A model generated the notes under the pieces. That model made no database searches, had not been told where the DNA came from, and saw only the letters and a program-made list of their open reading frames with translations. Position numbers and translations under genes: made by a program. This document shows, piece after piece, positions 1-6,270 of a DNA stretch of 64,000 nucleotides (position 1 is its first letter; every line of letters starts with the position of its first letter). Source of the stretch: Bryobacterales bacterium F-183 (GTDB lineage Bacteria; Acidobacteriota; Terriglobia; Bryobacterales; Bryobacteraceae); contig AP025252.1 of assembly GCA_016865505.2 (NCBI GenBank), forward strand, positions 744,001 to 808,000, read 5' to 3'.

Positions 1-1
1 C

Positions 2-742
2 TTTATGATCATCCGCGGCCGCCGCGCCGCGCAGGTGCTCAATGGCATCTGGGTGCTGGTGATCATCTACCTGATCTCCGTCTGGCTCCATCTGGAACTG
101 CTGCGCACGATTCTGTCGCGCCTCGCGCCGTACACCGCCTTTGCCATCATCGTGATGTTCCAGTCGGAAATCCGGCGTTTGCTCGCGCGCATCGGCCGCA
201 GCCGCGCCTTGGGGTTCCGCAACAGCTTTGAACGCCGCGAGGTGACCGAAGAAATCCTACTCGCCCTGCAGTATCTGTCGCAGAACAAGACCGGCGCGCT
301 CATCGTCATCGAACGCGACACCGGCCTGCGTACCTTTATCGAAAGCGGCGTCGCCATGGATTCGCTGGTCTCGCGCGACCTGCTCATCACCATCTTTGAG
401 AACCGCGGCCCACTGCACGACGGCGCGGCGATCCTGCAAGGCGGACGCATCGCCGCTGCAGCCTGCTTCCTGCCGTTGACCACCAATCCCGGCGTACTCG
501 GCAAGCTCGGCACCCGCCATCGCGCGGCTATCGGCATCACGGAGGAGACGGACTGTCTGGCGCTGCTCGTTTCTGAGGAAACCGGCAAGATCTCCGTCGC
601 CGCTTTCGGCGAACTCGAACGCGGCGTGACACTCGAACGTGCCGAAGAGCGCATCAACCGTCACGCGGCAGGACATCGCGACACAACCGCTCCAGTAGAG
701 CCGGAAGAGCGCAAGGTTCCCGTCACAGAGGCGAGGCTGTAA
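2..742 (+). CDS. cdaA: Diadenylate cyclase CdaA (5' end outside window)
   Basis: Membrane diadenylate cyclase that makes c-di-AMP from two ATP. The window opens inside the gene: the reading frame is open to the edge and the first membrane helix expected in CdaA is missing. Visible are hydrophobic segments at about residues 10-30 and 40-50, then the DAC catalytic domain (about 80-215) with the DGA motif (LHDGAAIL) and the RHR motif (GTRHRAAIG). The stop codon abuts the cdaR start (TAAATG), and glmM follows. This cdaA-cdaR-glmM order is conserved in many bacteria and ties the second messenger to wall-precursor synthesis. The last 30 or so residues are a charged tail. Confidence 0.95.
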   Translation, partial: FMIIRGRRAAQVLNGIWVLVIIYLISVWLHLELLRTILSRLAPYTAFAIIVMFQSEIRRLLARIGRSRALGFRNSFERREVTEEILLALQYLSQNKTGALIVIERDTGLRTFIESGVAMDSLVSRDLLITIFENRGPLHDGAAILQGGRIAAAACFLPLTTNPGVLGKLGTRHRAAIGITEETDCLALLVSEETGKISVAAFGELERGVTLERAEERINRHAAGHRDTTAPVEPEERKVPVTEARL

Positions 743-1405
743 ATGAAGTTCTCCATCGAAAACTTTTGGTGGAAGCTATCGTCACTCCTGGTGGCCATCG
801 CACTGTGGTTCACCCTAATCCTGGAGCCGGATCTGATGACCTCGGCCTCCGTCCCCGTCTTCTTCGGCAACCTGCCCAAGGGCTACGAATTCTCAGGTCC
901 CGTGCCGGACAAGATCGTGCTCGAAATCCGCGGCCCGGCCAGCAAGTTACGCGCGGACGCACTGGAAGACACCGCCGTCCACATCGATCTGGCGGACATC
1001 ACCAACCCCGGCCAGCGCACCATTACGCTCGATACGTCCAACATTTCCCTGCCCTTCGGCGTCACCTTCGTCCGCGCCGTACCGTCGCAGTTGCGCATCC
1101 AGTTTGACCGTCAGTTATCGAAGCAGGTCCCAGTCCGCATCCGTTACCAGGAACAGGCCCCGGCCGGTTGGCGCGTTCTTCGCGAATCCGTCAGCCCCGA
1201 ATATCTTCGTATTATTGGTCCGGCAAATAAGGTCGATCAGGTGGAATATGCAGAGACCGACCCGATTGACGTGCAATGGAAGGCCGGCCAAAAAACGGCC
1301 CGCGTGCATGTTTTTGCCGGAGACCCTCAAGTCCGGTTCGAGTCTTCGCCGATGGTTACAGTGAAGATGACGGTGGAACACTTGGGGCCGCACGTCATCC
1401 AATAG
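743..1405 (+). CDS. cdaR: YbbR-domain protein CdaR, regulator of CdaA
   Basis: 220-residue single-pass protein. One hydrophobic helix near the N terminus (about residues 12-28, LSSLLVAIALWFTLI) is followed by an extracytoplasmic region with two YbbR-type domains (about 30-120 and 125-215). In other bacteria CdaR binds and modulates the diadenylate cyclase. Its start directly follows the cdaA stop, so the two are very likely translationally coupled. Four YbbR repeats are common in Firmicutes; two, as here, is a short version. Confidence 0.9.
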   Translation: MKFSIENFWWKLSSLLVAIALWFTLILEPDLMTSASVPVFFGNLPKGYEFSGPVPDKIVLEIRGPASKLRADALEDTAVHIDLADITNPGQRTITLDTSNISLPFGVTFVRAVPSQLRIQFDRQLSKQVPVRIRYQEQAPAGWRVLRESVSPEYLRIIGPANKVDQVEYAETDPIDVQWKAGQKTARVHVFAGDPQVRFESSPMVTVKMTVEHLGPHVIQ

Positions 1406-1418
1406 GGATGAATCATCA

Positions 1419-2753
1419 ATGAGCAGAAAACTCTTCGGAACCGACGGCATCCGTGGCGTCGCGGGCGAAGCACCGCTGGACCGTCCAACTGCGTACGCCC
1501 TGGGCGTCGCGTTGGGGGACTGGGTGCTGGCCTGCGCGGATACGGACCATCGCCATGTAGTCATCGGCATGGACACCCGCGAATCCGGACCCTGGCTCGC
1601 CGAACACGTCGCCGGAGGGCTTGCCTCGCGCGGCGTATCCACGGACTTTGCCGGCATTATCACCACCCCAGGCGTCGCTTACCTGGCCCGGGTGGGAGAC
1701 TACGCCGCCGGCGTCATGATCTCGGCCTCGCACAATCCGTTTGCCGACAACGGCATCAAGGTCATCGATCATTCCGGGTTCAAGATGCCGGACGCAGAAG
1801 AGTTGAAGCTCGAAGAAAGCATTTTTGACTTTTTGTCGTACGAAGGCGCGGAGATTGCACCCAAGCCTCTGGCGGCGGACCCCAAGCTCGCCGAACAGTA
1901 CATCGCCTATCTCGAATCCACCAGCACGGTGCGCTTCGACGGCCTGCGAGTCGCCATGGATTGCGCCAACGGTTCCGCTGCCGCGCTTGCTCCTGCCTTG
2001 TTCGAGCGCCTTGGTGCGACCATCGTCGCAAGGCTCGGCGTCGAACCCAACGGCCGCAACATCAACCTCAACTGTGGTTCCACCCACATGGAATCGCTGC
2101 ACGACGCGGTGGTCGCCAACAAGGCGGACGTCGGCATCGCGTTCGACGGGGACGCCGATCGCGCCCTGTTCATCGCCAAGTCCGGCATGGACGTCGATGG
2201 CGACATGGTGATGCTGATCACGGCGCAATTGCTTGGAGTCAAGACGGTGGTGGCCACCGTGATGTCCAACATGGGCCTGGAGGTCGCGCTGCGCGATCGC
2301 GGCATCGACCTCGTCCGTACCGCCGTGGGCGACAAGTACGTGCTCGAAGAGATGGTTCGCCGCGATCTGGAACTGGGCGGCGAACAGTCCGGCCACATCA
2401 TCTTCCGCAAGTGGGCGACGACCGGTGACGGGATGCTGACGGCGCTGCGTGTGCTCGAAGTCATGCAGAGCCAGCAGAAGTCGCTTGACGACCTGGCAGG
2501 TGAGATGAAGGTCTATCCGCAGTTGCTGGTAAACGTCCGCATCAAGGAACGCCGCCCGCTGGAAGATCTGGTAGCGGTGATGGAAGCGATCAACGCGGCG
2601 GAGGCCGAGTTCCAAGGCAAGGGCCGCGTTCTCGTGCGCTTTTCCGGCACCGAACCGCTCGCCCGAGTGATGGCAGAAGGCGCAGACCAAGAAGTGGTGG
2701 ACCGCTGGGTCCACAAGATCGCGGATGAGTTGAAGGCGGAGCTAGGCGCTTAG
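1419..2753 (+). CDS. glmM: Phosphoglucosamine mutase GlmM
   Basis: Converts glucosamine-6-phosphate to glucosamine-1-phosphate for UDP-GlcNAc, peptidoglycan and LPS. 444 residues, the usual family length. The N terminus carries the family signature KLFGTDGIRG, the phosphoserine loop reads ISASHNPFADNG (about residue 104), the metal-binding loop DGDADRALF (about 242-250), and the C-terminal phosphate-binding loop VRFSGTEPLARVM. It lies 13 nt after cdaR and is the third gene of the cluster. Its stop overlaps by 4 nt the stop of the convergent ArsC-like gene. Confidence 0.97.
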   Translation: MSRKLFGTDGIRGVAGEAPLDRPTAYALGVALGDWVLACADTDHRHVVIGMDTRESGPWLAEHVAGGLASRGVSTDFAGIITTPGVAYLARVGDYAAGVMISASHNPFADNGIKVIDHSGFKMPDAEELKLEESIFDFLSYEGAEIAPKPLAADPKLAEQYIAYLESTSTVRFDGLRVAMDCANGSAAALAPALFERLGATIVARLGVEPNGRNINLNCGSTHMESLHDAVVANKADVGIAFDGDADRALFIAKSGMDVDGDMVMLITAQLLGVKTVVATVMSNMGLEVALRDRGIDLVRTAVGDKYVLEEMVRRDLELGGEQSGHIIFRKWATTGDGMLTALRVLEVMQSQQKSLDDLAGEMKVYPQLLVNVRIKERRPLEDLVAVMEAINAAEAEFQGKGRVLVRFSGTEPLARVMAEGADQEVVDRWVHKIADELKAELGA

Positions 2754-3127
2754 CCCAGGTCCAGCATCGCCTTCCAGGCCGCCTCGTCCTTACCCACACT
2801 CACATACTTCCCGCGCCGTACCAGCGGCAGCTTCAACAACTTCGGATCCCGCTCGACCCGCGCAAACAGCTCGTCCTCGCTCACCCGCAGGTACTTCAAC
2901 CCTGCGTCGACATAGGACTTGCCCTCTGTATCGAGCAGCGCCGCCAGACTCCCAAATTTATCCGTAAAGCGCCGGAGCTCCCCCGGCGCCATCGGCTTCT
3001 GCTTCAGATCGATAATCTGCAGTTGCTTGCCGCGCTCTTTGAAAAAGCGCTCGGCGGCCCTGGTCTCCTGGGAATTCTTCACCCCAAAAATCTGTACGAC
3101 AACAACAGCAGGACCGCCGGCAGCCAT
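2750..3127 (-). CDS. ArsC/Spx-like thioredoxin-fold protein without the catalytic cysteine
   Basis: 125 residues from the ATG at 3127; an upstream extension would run back into the FAH gene. The fold pattern matches the ArsC/YffB/Spx family: N-terminal strand VVVVQIFGVKN, helix ETRAAERFFKERG, a central KPMAPGEL, then KLPLVRRGKYVSVG near the C terminus. In this family the loop after the first strand normally has a cysteine (GIKNC); here that codon is TCC, serine, so classical arsenate or disulfide reductase chemistry is unlikely. It is the last gene of a minus-strand run of four and starts 4 nt after the FAH-family stop. Confidence 0.8.
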   Translation of the reverse strand: MAAGGPAVVVVQIFGVKNSQETRAAERFFKERGKQLQIIDLKQKPMAPGELRRFTDKFGSLAALLDTEGKSYVDAGLKYLRVSEDELFARVERDPKLLKLPLVRRGKYVSVGKDEAAWKAMLDLG

Positions 3128-3131
3128 AACA

Positions 3132-3989
3132 CTAAGCGCTGTACGCGACAGCCTTCTGCTTCGAAGTACCCAGACCTTCGATGCCCAGTTCCACCACGTC
3201 GCCAGCCTTGAGGAAGATCGGCGGGTTAAAGCCAAGGCCCACTCCCGGCGGCGTACCCGTCGAGATCACATCGCCCGGCAACAGGGTCATGAACTGGCTC
3301 AGATAATGCACCAGGAACGGGATGTGGAAGATCATCTGCGCCGTGGTCGAATTCTGGCGCATGACATCGTTCACCTTCAGCCATGCCTTCAGATTGTTCG
3401 GCTCCGGGATCTCGTCGATGGTGGCGGCAAACGGCCCAAGCGGCGCGAACGTATCGCAGCTCTTGCCCTTCACCCACTGCCCGCCACGCTCCAACTGGAA
3501 CGCGCGTTCGCTGTAGTCGTTGTGCAGAGCGTACGCCGCTACGTGCTTCATCGCATCGGCTTCGGACACATAGCTCGCCTTCTTGCCGATGATGAACGCC
3601 AGTTCCACTTCCCAGTCGGTCTTTTCAGAACCCTTGGGGATCACGACATCGTCATTCGGACCCACCAGCGAACTCGTGGACTTGAAGAAGATAATCGGTT
3701 CCTTCGGGATGTCCAGGCCGGATTCCTTGGCGTGATCGGCATAGTTCAAGCCGATGCAGATGATCTTGCTGGGGCGCGCCACGCAAGGACCCAGGCGCGT
3801 CGACGGATCGACCGTAGGCGCCGTGGCCGCATTGGCCTTCTCCCACGCCGCGAGGCGTTCCAGGCCGTCGCCACCAAAAAAGGCCTCGTCATAGTCGGAG
3901 CCAAACGCCGAAGCGTCGATCCAACGGCCGTCAGAGAGGATAAGACCCGGCTTTTCCTGGCCAGGTGCTCCAAAGCGGATGAGTTTCAT
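3132..3989 (-). CDS. Fumarylacetoacetate hydrolase (FAH) family protein
   Basis: 285 residues. The N-terminal MKLIRFGAPGQEKPGL is typical of the subgroup with 2,4-diketo-3-deoxy-L-fuconate hydrolase and so-called ureidoglycolate lyases. The FAH core (about 75-283) shows the metal-binding WEVELAFIIGK, NDYSERAFQ, GKSCDTFAPLGP and DVISTGTPPGVG. Such enzymes cleave a C-C bond in beta-diketo acids. It lies 32 nt downstream of an SDR dehydrogenase on the same strand; a dehydrogenase making a diketo acid followed by an FAH hydrolase is the logic of non-phosphorylated L-fucose/L-rhamnose breakdown. The exact substrate here is inference. Confidence 0.9.
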   Translation of the reverse strand: MKLIRFGAPGQEKPGLILSDGRWIDASAFGSDYDEAFFGGDGLERLAAWEKANAATAPTVDPSTRLGPCVARPSKIICIGLNYADHAKESGLDIPKEPIIFFKSTSSLVGPNDDVVIPKGSEKTDWEVELAFIIGKKASYVSEADAMKHVAAYALHNDYSERAFQLERGGQWVKGKSCDTFAPLGPFAATIDEIPEPNNLKAWLKVNDVMRQNSTTAQMIFHIPFLVHYLSQFMTLLPGDVISTGTPPGVGLGFNPPIFLKAGDVVELGIEGLGTSKQKAVAYSA

Positions 3990-4021
3990 AGGAAAGGTCT
4001 AGTTTATCGAATCGCCCTGCG

Positions 4022-4798
4022 TTAGCGGATGGTCAGCGTACCGCCGTCCACCGGCATGCCCGTACCCGTGATGAACGACGCTTCGTCACTGCACAAAAAC
4101 AGCGCCGCGTACGCCATCTCTTCCGGCTTCGCCATACGCCCGATGGGCTGCGCCTTGGACAGTTTGTCGAACATCTCTTCTTCACGCCCCGGATAGTTCT
4201 TGGCAATAAAGCCATCCACAAACGGCGTATGTACGCGACCCGGCAACAGGGCGTTGCAGCGGATGTTGTAGGCCAAAAAGTCCTTGGCTACGGCGTACGT
4301 CATCGACAGCACAGCACCTTTGCTCGTCGCGTACGCGAACCGGTCGTTGATCGCCATCACCGACACACAGCTCGCCAGATTCAGGATTACGCCGCCCTTG
4401 CCGTCCGCCACCATATGCTTCAACGTGGACCGCAGGCAGTTCGCTGGACCAAACACGTTCACCCGCTGGATGCGTTCGAAGTCCTCGGGCGTGGTGGTGA
4501 GCGCGTTGCCCACATGCGCGATGCCCGCATTATTCACCAGAATCCCGATGGACCCGTGCTTGGCGTGGATCGCGTCGATCACCTGCTCCACACGCGCCGC
4601 ATCGGTGACGTCGCACTCATGCGCCTCTGCCGTGCCGCCCGCCGCGACGATCTCCGCCACAGCCTTTTCCATCTCCGCTGCATTGCGATCCAGGATCTGG
4701 ACAATCGCGCCTTCCTTCGCAAACAGCTTCGAAATCGCCAGTCCGATGCCCAATGCGCCGCCCGTTACGACGGCCACCCTTGCTTGTAGTTTTGCCAT
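4022..4798 (-). CDS. SDR family NAD(P)-dependent dehydrogenase
   Basis: 258-residue classical short-chain dehydrogenase. The Rossmann nucleotide loop TGGALGIG lies at about residue 12, NNAGIAH at about 90, the catalytic serine in LNLASCVSVM (about 145) and the YATSK pair at about 157-161. The C terminus FITGTGMPVDGGTLTIR is typical. The enzyme oxidises or reduces a hydroxyl/keto group; substrate not determined. It sits 6 nt downstream of the ICL/PEP-mutase-type gene and 32 nt upstream of the FAH gene, so all four genes of this strand are probably co-transcribed. 2-keto-3-deoxy-sugar-acid dehydrogenase activity is a reasonable guess from context. Confidence 0.9.
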   Translation of the reverse strand: MAKLQARVAVVTGGALGIGLAISKLFAKEGAIVQILDRNAAEMEKAVAEIVAAGGTAEAHECDVTDAARVEQVIDAIHAKHGSIGILVNNAGIAHVGNALTTTPEDFERIQRVNVFGPANCLRSTLKHMVADGKGGVILNLASCVSVMAINDRFAYATSKGAVLSMTYAVAKDFLAYNIRCNALLPGRVHTPFVDGFIAKNYPGREEEMFDKLSKAQPIGRMAKPEEMAYAALFLCSDEASFITGTGMPVDGGTLTIR

Positions 4799-4804
4799 TC
4801 CCTA

Positions 4805-5602
4805 CTAGGATATGGGCATCAGTGCGTTGATGCTCGCGTACGTCCACTCCGAAGGCGTGTCCTCGCCCAGCGTACCCGTCACCAGGAACTCCGCCCCCAA
4901 CGCCGCCGCCTGCCGGAACATCGCGCGATGCATGCCGGACCCTGCGCTCAATCGCGCCACGCCCAGCGCCGCCAGTTCTGCCAGTGGAGGTACGCCGGGC
5001 AACGCCAGTACGTTCACCGGCAGCCCGACCTCGGCCACCACAGTCTTGATCTCTGCAGGGTTCAACAACGCGGGGACAAAGATGCCGCTCGCCCCCGCCG
5101 CCTTGTAGATCGCCGCACGACGCAAGGTCTCTTCCAGGCGCCGCTCGGGCTCCGCCAATCCGAACAGGTACACGTCCGTCCGCGCGTTGATGAACAACGT
5201 CGAACTCCGGCCGCGAATGGCCTCGATCTTCGCAGCCAGCAACTCCACAGGATGCCCGGCGTCCTCGATGTTGATCCCCACCACGCCCGCGTCCATCACC
5301 TGCGCGATCAGTTCCGCCACAGCCGCAGGATCCTGCGAGTACCCACCCTCGACATCGGCACTCACGGGTACCGTAACCGCGCGCACGACATCGCGCAGCG
5401 TACTCAGCAGCAGATCATTGGGAAGCAGATCGCCATCGCGATATCCGTGCGACCAAGCCACGCCCGCGCTGGTGGTAGCGATGGCCTTCGCACCCACATG
5501 CTCGAACATCCGCGCGCTACCGGCATCCCACGCATTGGGCAACACCAGAGGCTCGCCGGCAACCTGATGCAATTCATGAAAAGCGCGATCGTTCATCGTC
5601 AT
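4805..5602 (-). CDS. Isocitrate lyase/PEP mutase superfamily enzyme
   Basis: 265 residues from the ATG at 5602 (MTMNDRAF); an ATG two codons later and a GTG at 5629 are alternatives. The TIM-barrel pattern of the ICL/PEPM superfamily is clear: LPNAWDAGSARMF near the start, ATTSAGVAWSHGY, the metal/phosphate region SADVEGGY at about residue 90, and GINIEDAG. The KKCGH loop of true isocitrate lyases is absent, so a carboxy-phosphonoenolpyruvate mutase-like or oxaloacetate/2-methylcitrate-type lyase is more likely. It heads the four-gene minus-strand operon and diverges from the ECF sigma gene. Confidence 0.88.
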   Translation of the reverse strand: MTMNDRAFHELHQVAGEPLVLPNAWDAGSARMFEHVGAKAIATTSAGVAWSHGYRDGDLLPNDLLLSTLRDVVRAVTVPVSADVEGGYSQDPAAVAELIAQVMDAGVVGINIEDAGHPVELLAAKIEAIRGRSSTLFINARTDVYLFGLAEPERRLEETLRRAAIYKAAGASGIFVPALLNPAEIKTVVAEVGLPVNVLALPGVPPLAELAALGVARLSAGSGMHRAMFRQAAALGAEFLVTGTLGEDTPSEWTYASINALMPIS

Positions 5603-5616
5603 CAGCACATGCCCCT

Positions 5617-5638
5617 GTGTAAGACCCACGTGTAAGAC
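5617..5638. promoter_or_regulatory. Direct repeat in the divergent control region
   Basis: The 9-mer GTGTAAGAC occurs twice (5617-5625 and 5630-5638) with a 13-bp period in the 53-bp gap between the divergent ICL/PEPM-type gene and the ECF sigma gene. Spacing and position fit an operator or promoter element, but no partner is known and no good -10/-35 pair was found. Confidence 0.3.
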
Positions 5639-5655
5639 ATGGTACGCTCTGTCAA

Positions 5656-6231
5656 ATGCCGGAATCGGGCGAGGTTACCGCACTCCTGCGCCAGTGGCGC
5701 GCTGGGGATGCGCACGCCTTTGACGTACTCGTGCCTCTAGTGTACGACCAACTGCGCCGTATCGCCGCAAAGTACATGCGCAGCGAAAACTCCGGCCACA
5801 CCTGGTCCGTCACAGGACTCCTGCACGAATCCCTGGTCAAGCTGATGCAAAGCGAATCCTCACCGGAGTGGCAGGACCGCAAGCACTTCTTCGTCGTCGC
5901 CTCCCGCGCCATGCGCCAGCTTTTGGTCGACCATTCCCGCCGCAAAAGCGCCGCGAAGCGAAGCGGTGGTGCAGCGCTGGATCAACTGCAACTCGGCCCG
6001 GTAGAGTCGCCATTGGGTCCCGCGGACATCATCGACCTCGACCGTGTGCTGGCCAGCCTCCAGCAACAGGAACCACGGCGCGCCAGCATGCTCGAACTCC
6101 GCTACTTCGGCGGCCTCACCATCGCGGAAATCGCCGAGATTTTGGGATCTTCCACTGCCACCGTCAGCCGGGAACTCAAAATGACGGAAGCCTGGCTGGC
6201 GTCGCAACTACGCGCCGGCAAGGGTGCGTGA
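5656..6231 (+). CDS. ECF-type RNA polymerase sigma factor (TIGR02999-like)
   Basis: 191-residue sigma factor with region 2 (about 8-85; LLRQWRAGDAHAFDVLVPLV, then YDQLRRIAAKYM) and region 4 (about 125-185; ELRYFGGLTIAEIAEILGSS, a helix-turn-helix). The VTGLLHESLVKLM and FFVVASRAMRQLLVDHSRR segments mark the TIGR02999 family found mainly in Acidobacteria and Planctomycetes. It lies 39 nt before a Ser/Thr kinase gene on the same strand. In this family the sigma factor is usually controlled by, or acts with, the adjacent kinase instead of a membrane anti-sigma factor; no anti-sigma gene is visible here. Confidence 0.93.
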   Translation: MPESGEVTALLRQWRAGDAHAFDVLVPLVYDQLRRIAAKYMRSENSGHTWSVTGLLHESLVKLMQSESSPEWQDRKHFFVVASRAMRQLLVDHSRRKSAAKRSGGAALDQLQLGPVESPLGPADIIDLDRVLASLQQQEPRRASMLELRYFGGLTIAEIAEILGSSTATVSRELKMTEAWLASQLRAGKGA

Positions 6232-6270
6232 AACGAATTCGCGCCACTTGCGCTACTAGAAACGAACCCT

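Noticed and set aside
1416-2714. Minus-strand frame of 432 codons opposite glmM
   Set aside because: Exact antisense shadow of glmM; histidine- and arginine-rich and without a recognisable motif.
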